64,000 bases of DNA from Bin55 sp964572845 (GCA_964572845.1 CAZNFX010000008.1:124001-188000), one strand, 5' to 3'; shown: positions 8,407-17,980, counted from the stretch's first letter. Notes: a model not told the origin generated them from the sequence alone. Made by a program: numbers and translations.

Positions 8407-8868
8407 ATGAAAATCAGCTTTAAGGCATCCCTGCGTATTTGCTTGTTAGCGCTGCTATTGGTAGTGATTTGTGTCTTCATTGCATTGCAGACCCATCAGT
8501 CAGAGAAGAGCGTTGAGATAAGCGATGCCTGGGTGCGCTCATTCTTGACTTCAGGTTCGATGACGGCAGCATATTGCACCATCTCCAATCAGATGGATGA
8601 AGACGTAGTGATCGTAGCCGCCCATGCGGAGCAAGTGGGAGCGATCGAATTCCACGAGTCCACCTACCAAGACGAAATGCATCGCATGATAAGGCTCGAC
8701 CAATTGCAGATTCCCGCAGGAAAAAAGTTACTCTTGGAGCCTGGCGGGAAACACTTGATGCTGTTCGATGTGGAAAGAAACGGATCTGCTGCCTATCAAA
8801 TCGAATTCGTTTTTGGCGACGGCACCAGCGTTGCTCACGACTTCGTAGTTGAAGACCGAACCATGTGA
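8407..8868 (+). CDS. PCu(A)C-type periplasmic copper chaperone
   Basis: The 153-residue protein begins with a membrane-spanning or uncleaved signal segment (residues about 5-28, ICLLALLLVVICVFIAL) and continues with the PCu(A)C domain: ISDAWVRS near the start, then EFHESTYQDEMHRM and GGKHLMLFDV. These supply the His and Met copper ligands of the H-M-x10-M-x21-H-x-M family signature. Family members bring Cu(I) to the CuA site of cytochrome oxidase in the periplasm. The ATG at 8407 is chosen because it puts the hydrophobic segment at the N-terminus; an open frame extends upstream to 8347. No oxidase genes are nearby in this window. Confidence 0.85.
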   Translation: MKISFKASLRICLLALLLVVICVFIALQTHQSEKSVEISDAWVRSFLTSGSMTAAYCTISNQMDEDVVIVAAHAEQVGAIEFHESTYQDEMHRMIRLDQLQIPAGKKLLLEPGGKHLMLFDVERNGSAAYQIEFVFGDGTSVAHDFVVEDRTM

Positions 8869-9003
8869 TCTGTGCCGGGCAGCTCAAGCTCGTTGTTCCA
8901 TAGCAAGTGCTACGCATGCTTCGATAGCTCCCTCTCCTTATCATATGACCGTCGAAAACGCACATCGACAACCTTACGTTGAGCCTCAGACTTTGGAGAC
9001 TTC

Positions 9004-11055
9004 ATGGACATTACGCTAGTTCCACCAATCCTTGGCGTAGTTGGATTGGTTGCCGCCGCAGTGGTGTATTTGCTTGTTAAGCGCTATCCGGATGGGGAAG
9101 CGACAGTAAAGGAAATTGCAGAGCAAATTCATCGCGGAGCCATGGTGTTCATGCGCCGAGAGTATTCCTTGCTTGCCGCATTTGCCCTCGTGCTTTTCAT
9201 ATTGCTGCTGCTCGAAACTAAGCATCTTGGCTACCAGACTGCTCTTGCGTTTGTAGCAGGAGCGCTAGCTTCGGCCGGAGCCGGTTGGATTGGCATGTAC
9301 GCCGCCACCAAGGCCAACGTGCGTACAACTACCGCAGCTCAACAGAGCGGCGCAGCAGCAGCACTCTCTGCTGCGTTTTTCGGCGGTTCAATTATGGGTT
9401 TAGCTGTAGCTTCCCTCGGCCTGCTCGGGTTGGGCGTGGTTTACTACTTCTTCGGCGGCGACCCACACACTGCCCACCACATTCATGGATTTGGAATGGG
9501 AGCCTCCACTGTTGCGCTGTTCTCCCGGGTCGGAGGAGGAATCTACACAAAGAGCGCTGACGTCGGAGCAGATCTAGTTGGGAAAACAGAAGAGAATATC
9601 CCTGAAGATGATCCTAGAAATCCTGGTGTGATTGCGGACAACGTCGGCGACAACGTCGGTGACGTGGCTGGAATGGGCTCCGACATCTTCGAGTCCTATT
9701 GCGGTTCAATGATCGCTAGCATTGCCATTGCTGCAACGCTTGCAGACGAGAGAGTCGGCGAACTCTTTGCAGCTGCCATCCCCACCGAAGACGGTCGTGG
9801 CACGCTAATGTTTCTTCCATTGGCTCTTGCATCTACAGGTCTGATTTGCTCCATTCTTGGAATTGTTCTCGTTCGAACGCAATCAAACAGAAATCCAGCA
9901 CTTGCGCTGCGTCTGGGCATGACTGTAACCCCAGTGCTGTTCATCGTTGCAGCCTACTTTCTGATCTCCCAAGTCTCAGCAATGCACCTTGATGTGTGGT
10001 ATTGCGTGCTAGCAGGTGCGATCGGTGGGATCATCATTGGCTTGATCACTGAGTACTACACTTCCGGCCGGCCGATTCGCACAATTGCTGAGCAAGGCAA
10101 GACGGGACCGGCAACGGTACTAATTTCTGGATTGGCCACAGGCATGCAGTCCGTCGTAATTCCAATCTTGAGCATCTGCTTGATCATTTTTGTATCGACA
10201 ACCTTGGCTGGTCTATATGGCGTAGCGATTGCTGCTGTGGGCTTACTTGCCACAGTAGGGATGACGATGGCAGTAGATGCCTACGGTCCTGTCGCGGATA
10301 ACGCCGGCGGAATTGCAGAAATGGGCGGCTTGGGCGAGGAAGTCCGAAAAATAACTGACTCATTGGACGAACTTGGCAATACAACAGCCGCCATGGGAAA
10401 GGGGTTTGCGATCGGTGCAGCCGCCCTCGCAGCCCTCGCAATCATTGCTGCATACGTGGAAGCCATCTCACACTTTTCGGGCGAACCCCTGTCCTTGCAT
10501 ATTGGAAATCCGAAAGTTCTGATCGGCCTGTTTGTTGGCGGTCTTACAGCATTTCTCATTGCGTCCATCACAATGGCCGCAGTGGGCGATGCAGCCGAGA
10601 AAATGATCGAAGAGATCCGTCGCCAATTCCGAGAAATCTCTGGCTTGCGCGAAGGTACTGCCAAGCCCGACAACGAGAAGTGCATTCAGATTGCCACCAA
10701 CGCCGCGTTGACGCGCATGGTCCTACCAGGTGCCATTGCAGTATTCCTGCCTCCTCTCGTAGGATTCACGCTAGGACCGCAAGCGCTCGGCGGAGTATTG
10801 GGAGGTGGATTGGTTGGATGTGTACTTCTAGCCCTGACCATGGCAAATGCGGGCGGAGCATGGGACAACGCCAAGAAGCATGTTGAGAAAGGCGCGTTGG
10901 GCGAGGGTCATCTGAAGGGATCTGAAACCCACGCGGCCACTGTCGTTGGCGATACCGTAGGCGACCCGTTCAAGGACACATCTGGACCCAGCATGAACAT
11001 TCTTATCAATGTCATGGCAATCGTCAGCCTGGTAATAGCACCAGTAATCGCCTAG
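9004..11055 (+). CDS. hppA: Membrane-bound ion-translocating pyrophosphatase
   Basis: The 683-residue integral membrane protein (about 16 hydrophobic segments) couples hydrolysis of pyrophosphate to pumping of H+ or Na+. The family signatures are intact: DVGADLVGKTEENIPEDDPR and NVGDNVGDVAGMGSDIFE at about residues 183-225, and the DNAGGIAEM and C-terminal DTVGDPFKDTSGPS motifs. G458-NTTAAMGKG-K466 has Ala at the position where K+-independent enzymes have Lys (GNTTKA), placing it in the K+-dependent group. Sequence alone does not settle H+ against Na+. A good ribosome binding site (GGAG at 8995) precedes the ATG. It converges with a PPi-type phosphofructokinase 54 bases away. Confidence 0.95.
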   Translation: MDITLVPPILGVVGLVAAAVVYLLVKRYPDGEATVKEIAEQIHRGAMVFMRREYSLLAAFALVLFILLLLETKHLGYQTALAFVAGALASAGAGWIGMYAATKANVRTTTAAQQSGAAAALSAAFFGGSIMGLAVASLGLLGLGVVYYFFGGDPHTAHHIHGFGMGASTVALFSRVGGGIYTKSADVGADLVGKTEENIPEDDPRNPGVIADNVGDNVGDVAGMGSDIFESYCGSMIASIAIAATLADERVGELFAAAIPTEDGRGTLMFLPLALASTGLICSILGIVLVRTQSNRNPALALRLGMTVTPVLFIVAAYFLISQVSAMHLDVWYCVLAGAIGGIIIGLITEYYTSGRPIRTIAEQGKTGPATVLISGLATGMQSVVIPILSICLIIFVSTTLAGLYGVAIAAVGLLATVGMTMAVDAYGPVADNAGGIAEMGGLGEEVRKITDSLDELGNTTAAMGKGFAIGAAALAALAIIAAYVEAISHFSGEPLSLHIGNPKVLIGLFVGGLTAFLIASITMAAVGDAAEKMIEEIRRQFREISGLREGTAKPDNEKCIQIATNAALTRMVLPGAIAVFLPPLVGFTLGPQALGGVLGGGLVGCVLLALTMANAGGAWDNAKKHVEKGALGEGHLKGSETHAATVVGDTVGDPFKDTSGPSMNILINVMAIVSLVIAPVIA

Positions 11056-11109
11056 AAAAGCGGCTCTTGATGACAAACTGAGGAAAGCCACGGTTCCCCT
11101 TGAGTCGTG

Positions 11110-12372
11110 CTAGAGCTGTCTATAAGGTTGAAGTTTCTTCGGCACAGGAGTTCTGCGAAGCTCTCTATAAAGCGGTAGCCCCTCTTCGTATGGAGGATAG
11201 GCTTCGCCTTGAATCAGTGGGGTTAGGTAGCGTCTTGCTCGCGCGGTAATTCCAAATCCGTTCTTGGTGATAAACGACTTCGGCACCTTGCGCTCAACAT
11301 TGGCCACTCGCGTGATCGGTGTCGTAGCCGTCTTCCACCGATACGGGGCGTCCTGTAGACGCTCAATCAACACCATCACCTCTGATTCGCCTGCGACCGC
11401 AGCGTCGACAGCAGCTTCACCAACCGCATAGGCCTGGTCAACATCGGTTTGAGAGGAAATGTGCCGTGCAGATCTTTGTAGGTAGTCGGCTATAGCAACA
11501 TGGTGCTTGTATCCAAGATCATCACTGACCATTCGTGCAAGTGTTGATCCCGCGCCACCCAATTGAACATGGCCGAATGCGTCCTTTGTGCCTGCGTCGG
11601 CTAGGAATACTCCATCCGCATCTCTTGTTCCTTCCGACGCGACAATCACGCAATATCCGACCGATTCAACCGTGCGCTTGACCTGCTCAAGGAATGCCTG
11701 ACGGTCGAATGCTACCTCAGGAAAAAGAATGATGTGCGGCGGCTCTTTTGGACCTTGGCCGGCTAAACCTCCAGCAGCTGCTATCCACCCGGCATGACGC
11801 CCCATGACCTCCAAAATGAACACTTTCGTAGAGGTCTCACACATTGATTGAACGTCCAACGCCGCCTCCTTGGTCGAAACGGCAACATACTTGGCAACTG
11901 ATCCAAACCCTGGACAGTTGTCTGTCAGGGCTAGGTCATTGTCTACTGTCTTTGGGATTCCTATACATTGAATCGGATAGCCGAAGAGCCTGCTCAATTC
12001 GGCAACTTTCTTGCAGGTGTCTTGTGAGTCTCCCCCTCCGTTGTAGAACAGAATCCCGATGTCGTGCGACTTCAATACCTCGAACAGCCTGCGTGCGTGC
12101 GGGTCCTTGCCGTCGGGCGTTCCAAGTTTGAATCTACAGGAACCGAAGACACCGCCGGGCAAATGGCGAAGCCGATCGACAGCTTCAGATGTCTCATTGC
12201 CGGTGTCGTACAACTCTTCACGCAAGATTCCGACGATGCCGTTTCTTGCCGCATACAAGTTTGAAATTGCCTGTGGGAATTTTCTTGATGTCTTGATGAC
12301 TGCGCAGGCAGTTGCGTTGATTACCGACGTTACGCCCCCAGACTGTGCGTAGATCGCATTCCTAGCTACCAT
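11110..12372 (-). CDS. pfp: Pyrophosphate-dependent 6-phosphofructokinase
   Basis: The 420-residue protein interconverts fructose 6-phosphate and fructose 1,6-bisphosphate, in its PPi-using form reversibly. Motifs are a QSGGVTSVINA start, GGGDS at residues 112-116, P140-K-T-V-D144-N-D-L with the catalytic Asp, and MGRHAGWIAAAGG for sugar phosphate binding. K141 in place of the Gly of ATP enzymes (PGTIDND), together with Asp at 115 where ATP enzymes have Gly, are the two markers of PPi specificity. In several methane oxidisers pfp sits in one operon with a membrane pyrophosphatase; here the two genes are neighbours but convergent. Cytoplasmic. Confidence 0.92.
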   Translation of the reverse strand: MVARNAIYAQSGGVTSVINATACAVIKTSRKFPQAISNLYAARNGIVGILREELYDTGNETSEAVDRLRHLPGGVFGSCRFKLGTPDGKDPHARRLFEVLKSHDIGILFYNGGGDSQDTCKKVAELSRLFGYPIQCIGIPKTVDNDLALTDNCPGFGSVAKYVAVSTKEAALDVQSMCETSTKVFILEVMGRHAGWIAAAGGLAGQGPKEPPHIILFPEVAFDRQAFLEQVKRTVESVGYCVIVASEGTRDADGVFLADAGTKDAFGHVQLGGAGSTLARMVSDDLGYKHHVAIADYLQRSARHISSQTDVDQAYAVGEAAVDAAVAGESEVMVLIERLQDAPYRWKTATTPITRVANVERKVPKSFITKNGFGITARARRYLTPLIQGEAYPPYEEGLPLYRELRRTPVPKKLQPYRQL

Positions 12373-12493
12373 TCGCGTCTCTTTCCTATATGCCGTGCAG
12401 GATCGCCATGCAATTCGTCAATTTGACCACACCCGAAAGCGGCTCGTTCCGTCGACTTGGAACAGCGTTCCGCTCGTATGAGAGAATTTAGCA

Positions 12494-13009
12494 ATGATCA
12501 ATGCATTCGCCGCGTATTGGAACCTCTGCATCTTCAGAGGCAGTCCTGCACAGGTACCAGCTCAAAACCGAGAGTTGGCAATCCTAGTGGCAACGATTCT
12601 TGCAATTGTTGTCGTTCAATCAGTCTCTATCGGTGGTGAAAACAAGCTGCTGTTTTTCGGTATGCGTGCTCTTCTTGCGCTGCTTGTGCTAACCGCAGTC
12701 TACATAGCGTTGAGAGTACGAGGCCTGACCAATAGATTCCGCAAGACTCTCTCCGCATATTTGGGCACACTCGCCATTGCCGACATCCTGACCTTGCTAG
12801 CCTTCTGGCTAGCTGCTCGAAATGAACTATCTACCTTTATCGAAGGACTGTTGGCATTGTGGAGAATCGCAGTTTTTGGCTCGATACTCAGGCATTCTTT
12901 GGATGTCTCGTTGTTGATTGGCTTGCTTCTAGCTTTTGGATTCAGTGTGATCAGTGCGTTCATAGTCCTAATGATTTTGCCGTTTCCAATCGTTGGTGTT
13001 GAGTCGTAA
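12494..13009 (+). CDS. Conserved small membrane protein of unknown function
   Basis: The 171-residue product is mostly hydrophobic with about four or five predicted membrane segments (residues about 28-46, 52-70, 90-106, 118-132 and 142-166). The N-terminus FAAYWNLCIFRGSPAQVPAQ resembles the opening of a family of proteobacterial five-helix membrane proteins that I recall next to mpl or ubiX genes; that resemblance is from memory and weak. It ends 36 bases before mpl on the same strand and may share its transcript. It is divergent from pfp, with 121 bases between. No catalytic motif is seen. Confidence 0.6.
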   Translation: MINAFAAYWNLCIFRGSPAQVPAQNRELAILVATILAIVVVQSVSIGGENKLLFFGMRALLALLVLTAVYIALRVRGLTNRFRKTLSAYLGTLAIADILTLLAFWLAARNELSTFIEGLLALWRIAVFGSILRHSLDVSLLIGLLLAFGFSVISAFIVLMILPFPIVGVES

Positions 13010-13045
13010 CATCTGCAGCAACTCAATGCACTTCACCTTAGGCCA

Positions 13046-14455
13046 TTGTCAGATTCTCTGAAGTCGAAACCGCCAAGCATATATTTCTTGGGCATTGGCG
13101 GCACGCTCATGGGCAATCTTGCGATCCTCGCCAAGCAAGCAGGATACGACGTGAGCGGTTACGATGGCAAGATCTATCCGCCGATGAGCGACCAACTTTC
13201 TAAAGCAGGTATCGTTGCACATGAATGCTTCGACCCGTCCCATTTAAGTCCTCGGCCAGACACCGTAGTTGTAGGAAACGCTGCCATGCCACGCGGCGCT
13301 CCCGCACTGGAATTCGTACTGAACAATGGACTGCCCTATCAATCCGGAGCAGAGTGGTTGGGAAGCACCATTTTGCGTTCGCGCCACACAATCGCCATCT
13401 CCGGCACCCACGGTAAGACTACAACGACAGCTATGGTTGCATGGATATTGCACCAAGCTGGAAAACAACCGGGTTACTTGATTGGAGGAGCCGCGCAAAA
13501 CTTCGACCAGGCCGCAGCGCTTGGCAATGGTCCACACTTTGTCGTTGAAGCTGACGAGTACGACACCTCCTACTTTGATAGACGCTCCAAATTTCGGCAC
13601 TATCGGCCAAAGACATTGACCGTCGGCAACCTGGAGTTTGACCACGCCGACATTTTCGACGATCTGGAGCAGATCAAGTATCAATTTCACCACTTGATCA
13701 GAGAGGTGCCGGGAAATGGCCGAATTGTGGCACCTTACCACCATCAAGAAATTCAGGAACTGCTTCGGATGGGTTGCTGGACTCCTGTCGTGAGTTTTCA
13801 CGTTGGCTCCCAAGCGTCTGAAGATGGCAATGTTGACTACACGGCCACCAACATAAGCCAAGATGGCAGAGCGTTTGATGTGTTTCGAGGAAAATCCAAG
13901 GTCGGGACAGTTAATTGGTCATTTATCGGACTACACAATGTCTCCAATGCAATGTGCGCGATCCTCGCAGCGGAACACGCCGGTATAGATCCCGAGGAAT
14001 CCATCGGCTACCTACCCGATTTCAAGGGAGTGCGACGCCGCATGGAGACAATTGCGGAGCAGGGCAACACGATCATTTATAGCGACTTCGCCCACCACCC
14101 TACCGCCATTCGCACTACTTTGAATGCACTCAGACGTCACGTCGGTTCCGATCACATCGTCGCAGTCATAGAACCACGAACACACACAATGTCCTTAGGA
14201 ATTCACCGTAATTCTCTAAAGGAGTGCTGCCTAGCTGCAGACGAAGTCCTCTGGTATAGAAATCGCAGCATCAAATGGGATCTCGATGAACTTGCAACCG
14301 ATAGTGCTATCCCCACTACCATCCATACGAACGTAGAAGACGTCGTACGCTACATTTGCAATCCGAGAACTAAACCAACTCATGTTGTAATAATGAGCAA
14401 CGGCGGATTTGACGGGCTCTTTCGACTAATTTCCAAACAGTTTCAACAGAGCTAA
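13046..14455 (+). CDS. mpl: UDP-N-acetylmuramate:L-alanyl-gamma-D-glutamyl-meso-diaminopimelate ligase
   Basis: The 469-residue protein belongs to the Mur ligase family. The N-terminal domain begins IYFLGIGGTLMGNLAILAKQ with a YDGKIYPPMS segment, the form that separates Mpl from MurC. The ATP-binding loop SGTHGKTTTTAMVAW lies near residue 118, and the Mur triad region follows (FVVEADEYDTSYFD, LTVGNLEFDHADIF). Mpl reattaches tripeptide recovered from murein turnover to UDP-MurNAc in the cytoplasm. The likely start is TTG at 13046 because no ATG or GTG lies before the Rossmann motif; an alternative non-AUG start cannot be excluded. Length matches the usual 450-470. Confidence 0.93.
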   Translation: MSDSLKSKPPSIYFLGIGGTLMGNLAILAKQAGYDVSGYDGKIYPPMSDQLSKAGIVAHECFDPSHLSPRPDTVVVGNAAMPRGAPALEFVLNNGLPYQSGAEWLGSTILRSRHTIAISGTHGKTTTTAMVAWILHQAGKQPGYLIGGAAQNFDQAAALGNGPHFVVEADEYDTSYFDRRSKFRHYRPKTLTVGNLEFDHADIFDDLEQIKYQFHHLIREVPGNGRIVAPYHHQEIQELLRMGCWTPVVSFHVGSQASEDGNVDYTATNISQDGRAFDVFRGKSKVGTVNWSFIGLHNVSNAMCAILAAEHAGIDPEESIGYLPDFKGVRRRMETIAEQGNTIIYSDFAHHPTAIRTTLNALRRHVGSDHIVAVIEPRTHTMSLGIHRNSLKECCLAADEVLWYRNRSIKWDLDELATDSAIPTTIHTNVEDVVRYICNPRTKPTHVVIMSNGGFDGLFRLISKQFQQS

Positions 14456-14509
14456 ACCCTCAAAAAGTCGCCGTCCAGCAATCTCAGTGGGTTCCAATCG
14501 AGGTTTACT

Positions 14510-15442
14510 ATGCACCGCGCGACATTCATCGTTCTTCTCTTTCTATCGCTCGCCACGTTTGGCGACGAAGAGTCTTGGTATCCATCAAAGTATGGAAAAA
14601 ACGACACTCTAGGCGCTATCAACAATCTCTCAGCTGAAGGGGTTTTGAAAGCAGCCCAGCTTGTCAAACTAGGCAAGACCTATCCTCTCGGTGTAGTCAC
14701 CGGGTGGGACACTCCCGCATATCCTCCTCGAACCTACTCAATAACTGTGTTGCAAGGAGGAGACGGCACTGGAACTCCAGTCGGTTCCAACAGGGCTACC
14801 GGAAACGACGACCTTATGTTTACGTGGGTTGGCATTGGGAGCCAGATCGACGGTCTGGGACACATGGGAATCGATCACGTCTACTACAACGGGTTGAAAG
14901 CCGAGGACATTGTTTCACCTAAGGGCATGAGAGAGTTGTCGGTCGACAAACTTCCCCCAATAGTCTGCAGAGGGGTGCTCATCGACATGACCAGGTACTA
15001 CGAAACCGAAATGTTGGAAGCCGGCACGGCCTACAACAGCAAGGAGATCAAGGAGCAGGCTGACGCTCAGGGCATTGAAATTGAGAAAGGAGACGTCGTA
15101 CTGTTCTACACGGGATGGATGAATTTGCAGGGAGTGGACAACACTAGGCTGATGTCCGGCGCGCCAGGTCTTGGAATGGACGGCGCGAGATTTCTCGCGG
15201 AACAAGGAATCGTTGCTGTAGGCTCAGACACTTGGGGACTGGAAGTGGTTCCCGCAGAAAACGTCGAGGAGGTATTTCCTGTCCATCCACTGCTTCTTGC
15301 CAAGCATGGCATATACATCCTCGAAAACATGGATGTGCGCGAGTTGGCAAAGGACGAAGGCTGGGAGTTCATGTTCGTACTCGGACAACCAAGATTTGAA
15401 GGGTCCGTGCAAGCGGTGATCAACCCTGTTGCGATACGTTGA
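14510..15442 (+). CDS. Secreted cyclase-family hydrolase
   Basis: The 310-residue protein starts with a cleavable signal peptide (MHRATFIVLLFLSLATFG) and belongs to the putative cyclase family (PF04199), which includes kynurenine formamidase and related metal-dependent hydrolases. The metal-binding region is GIGSQIDGLGHMGIDHVYYNG at about residues 104-125, the variant with Q-x-D-x-x-x-H in place of the H-x-G-T-H-x-D of kynurenine formamidase. Later segments RGVLIDMTRYY, GDVVLFYTGWM and VGSDTWGLEVVP match the family core. The substrate cannot be told. It is preceded by a GAGG site and lies 55 bases after mpl, so a shared transcript is possible. Its stop is five bases from the convergent acyl-CoA dehydrogenase. 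Confidence 0.8.
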   Translation: MHRATFIVLLFLSLATFGDEESWYPSKYGKNDTLGAINNLSAEGVLKAAQLVKLGKTYPLGVVTGWDTPAYPPRTYSITVLQGGDGTGTPVGSNRATGNDDLMFTWVGIGSQIDGLGHMGIDHVYYNGLKAEDIVSPKGMRELSVDKLPPIVCRGVLIDMTRYYETEMLEAGTAYNSKEIKEQADAQGIEIEKGDVVLFYTGWMNLQGVDNTRLMSGAPGLGMDGARFLAEQGIVAVGSDTWGLEVVPAENVEEVFPVHPLLLAKHGIYILENMDVRELAKDEGWEFMFVLGQPRFEGSVQAVINPVAIR

Positions 15443-15447
15443 CAAAT

Positions 15448-17187
15448 CTAGAACCACGAGGAGTCAAGGTTCGTAATCGCATCCGGACCTGCGTTGATGC
15501 GTGCGAGCTGAGCATTGGCAATCGGCAGTATTTTCTCGAAGTAGAACCGCGCGAGTTGCTTCTTTCCATAGGTGCCATCGTCGCAATCTGCCATGCGCTT
15601 CCATAGCCAGGCGTATATCACATGACCTGAAAAATCCAGGTAGTCAACCGCAACGGCCGATGCATACTCTGGTTGTCGCGTAGAGTGGTTGCAGACGTTC
15701 TGTGTAACTTTGATCCAATCGTCAATTGTGCTTTGCACTTCTCCATCAAAAGCTCCCGGAGAAACTGAATTCCGCATGTGATCAGCAAATTCCATTACAT
15801 AAGCTCCGGCATTTAGAACAACCTTTCGACCAATCAGATCTAACGCCTGAATGCCATTTGTACCTTCGTAGATTTGAGATATTCGGGTGTCTCGTACTAT
15901 TTGCTCGATGCCGGTCTCTCTGATGTAGCCATGTCCCCCAAAACACTGCTGGGCCAACAAGACACATTCCATTGCCCGGTCAGTCATGAATGCTTTGGCG
16001 ATAGGAGTCAGTAAGTCCACGAATCTCTGCGCCCTCTCTCTGTCTTCAGACTCTTGTGCATGATGGGTCAGATCGAGCTGGTGCGCAGCAAAGACAGCCA
16101 ATGCACGGCTTCCCTCTGTGTAAACACGCTGCGTCAGCAGCATACGACGTATGTCAGCATGCTCGATAAGAGGGTCCGCCGGTCCATCGATGTTTACGGG
16201 GCCCGCTATCGCACGTCCTTGCAGTCGTTCCTTTGCGTATTCGACCGCCAATTGGTAGCCTCGTTCGGCCAAACCTAAGCCTTGCAATCCAACTGACAGT
16301 CGAGCGAAATTCATCATTGTGAACATGCAAGACAACCCCCGGTTCGGTTCTCCCACCATGTAGCCGATCGCTTTGTCGTACACGATCGTGGATGTCGCGC
16401 TTCCATGTATGCCCATCTTTTCTTCGATGGAAATGCTGGAAAAGCCGTTGCGACGACTAGGTAGACCTTCCGAATCCAGCAGGAATTTGGGAACCAGAAA
16501 CAGTGATATGCCCTTTGTTCCGGCTGGTGCATCCGTCAATCGCGCCAAGACAAGATGAATGATGTTTTCTGATAAGTCGTGTTCACCGCTCGTAATGAAA
16601 ATCTTCATCCCTTCAAGCCGATAGGTACCGTCGTCCAGAGGCTCAGCACGCGTTCGGATCATGCCAAGGTCCGTACCGGCGTGTGGTTCCGTCAATGCCA
16701 TCGCGCCAGTCCAACGTCCTTCGTACATGGGTTTCAGATAGCCTTCCTTGATTTCTCGGGTTCCATGCGCTTCGATGCAATGTGTCGCGCCAAGCGTCAA
16801 AGATGCGTATAGCCAAAGGCTCGTATTGGATCCCCAAAAAAACTCTTCAACAGCGCACCCGATGGCTTTAGGCATTCCCTGGCCGCCCCAATCGGGATTT
16901 CCGCCTAGCCCCAGCCAGCCTCCCGCCGCAATGTCTTGCATTGCCTCATGGAATCCTTGTGGAGCAAGCACGTTTCCGTCTTGCCAATGGGCTCCTTCTT
17001 CGTCTCCAGTGCGGGACAGCGGGGCCATTACTTCGCTAGCTAATTTTCCGCTCTCAGTGAGAATGGCCTCGGCTAATCCCAAATCCAACCCATCGGGCTG
17101 GCTCCAGGATATCCAGTCGTCATTCAACTGAAACACGTCTCGGTATATGAAGAGCGTGTCGCGTATAGGTGGTCGGTAGGGCAACAA
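15448..17187 (-). CDS. Large acyl-CoA dehydrogenase (DmdC-like length class)
   Basis: The 579-residue flavoprotein has the three acyl-CoA dehydrogenase domains plus the extra C-terminal domain of the roughly 600-residue class that includes 3-methylmercaptopropionyl-CoA dehydrogenase (DmdC). It shows the N-terminal extension MLPYRPPIRDTLFIYRDVF, MALTEPHAGTDLGMIRTRAE for flavin and substrate binding, CFGGHGYIRETGIEQIVRD, and the catalytic Glu in ISQIYEGTNGIQALDLIGRK. Such enzymes introduce the alpha-beta double bond in an acyl-CoA using an electron-transferring flavoprotein. The natural substrate is not clear, since many genomes carry several paralogs labelled DmdC. No dmdA, dmdB or dmdD homologue is in this window. 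Confidence 0.88.
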   Translation of the reverse strand: MLPYRPPIRDTLFIYRDVFQLNDDWISWSQPDGLDLGLAEAILTESGKLASEVMAPLSRTGDEEGAHWQDGNVLAPQGFHEAMQDIAAGGWLGLGGNPDWGGQGMPKAIGCAVEEFFWGSNTSLWLYASLTLGATHCIEAHGTREIKEGYLKPMYEGRWTGAMALTEPHAGTDLGMIRTRAEPLDDGTYRLEGMKIFITSGEHDLSENIIHLVLARLTDAPAGTKGISLFLVPKFLLDSEGLPSRRNGFSSISIEEKMGIHGSATSTIVYDKAIGYMVGEPNRGLSCMFTMMNFARLSVGLQGLGLAERGYQLAVEYAKERLQGRAIAGPVNIDGPADPLIEHADIRRMLLTQRVYTEGSRALAVFAAHQLDLTHHAQESEDRERAQRFVDLLTPIAKAFMTDRAMECVLLAQQCFGGHGYIRETGIEQIVRDTRISQIYEGTNGIQALDLIGRKVVLNAGAYVMEFADHMRNSVSPGAFDGEVQSTIDDWIKVTQNVCNHSTRQPEYASAVAVDYLDFSGHVIYAWLWKRMADCDDGTYGKKQLARFYFEKILPIANAQLARINAGPDAITNLDSSWF

Positions 17188-17587
17188 CGTCGCAATTCTC
17201 CATGCTCTCGTGCTAAGACACTAGAGTACAACTCAATTGCGCCGAGGCAACTTCTTGGAAGTCGAAACGCTGAACAAAGCAAGAACCGCAGATGGGAAGC
17301 AATTCTCAGCTGTCGGCGAAATCAATGCCATTGTTGCCTGCTTGCGCTCTTCAAACTGCAAGGGGCGCCCAAGCGAAAGAGCCTGAAGAGAATTGGCAAA
17401 GTGCCGCTACGAGTAGTCTCCTCAATATATGGCCGAGTTTCCAACACGGCAACCGGAGACCCCCACGTGACGTCCATTACGCTTCGGTGCACCTTCTAAA
17501 ATAGGGTGATCGAATCGCTTTGTGCGCTAGTCCCGACCGCATGCCAGACCCAGCACACCTCTCTTAGACCCTACCTGACCTTGAGAC
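17188..17587. other. Intergenic region between divergent acyl-CoA dehydrogenase and apaG
   Basis: This 400-base stretch lies between two divergently transcribed genes and should hold promoters for both. Short open frames here show no protein character. I see no convincing consensus promoter, repeat or RNA structure. Confidence 0.4.
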
Positions 17588-17980
17588 ATGCCAAGACACA
17601 TGACTGCTGCCGACAACATCGACGTTAGTGTTCAGACGCACTTCCTGTGGCACGAATCGGACCCATCCGATCTGAGGTACGTATTCGCCTACACAGTTAC
17701 GATAATGAACAGAGGCTACACAATGCAACGTCTCATTAATCGCCATTGGCTGATTACCAATGGAGAAGGATCCCAAGAGACAGTTGATGGTCCCGGTGTA
17801 ATCGGCAAGACACCAACGATTCCACCCGGGGAGTCCTTTGAGTACACAAGCGGAACGATTCTTGAGACGCCCTTTGGAACCATGGAGGGCCACTATGAAT
17901 TTGAGGATGACAGAGGCTCAAGGTTCAAAGTTCCCATCCCTGCGTTTATCTTGTCAGTCCCCAACGACTCTGAGAACTGA
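17588..17980 (+). CDS. apaG: ApaG domain protein
   Basis: The 130-residue protein is a single fibronectin-III-like ApaG domain with the family's strand motifs: IDVSVQTHFL, YVFAYTVTIMNRG, LINRHWLITNGEG, GVIGKTPTIPPGESFEYTSG, and GTMEGHYEFED near the C-terminus. ApaG is linked to Co2+/Mg2+ handling and often sits beside ksgA and apaH; neither is here, so it has moved away from that usual setting. Its biochemical role is still unclear. It precedes the TRAP transporter genes by 31 bases on the same strand. Confidence 0.92.
   Translation: MPRHMTAADNIDVSVQTHFLWHESDPSDLRYVFAYTVTIMNRGYTMQRLINRHWLITNGEGSQETVDGPGVIGKTPTIPPGESFEYTSGTILETPFGTMEGHYEFEDDRGSRFKVPIPAFILSVPNDSEN

Noticed and set aside
13244..13861. 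A 205-codon open frame on the minus strand
   Set aside because: It is antisense to mpl, and the sequence is a shadow of the real frame.
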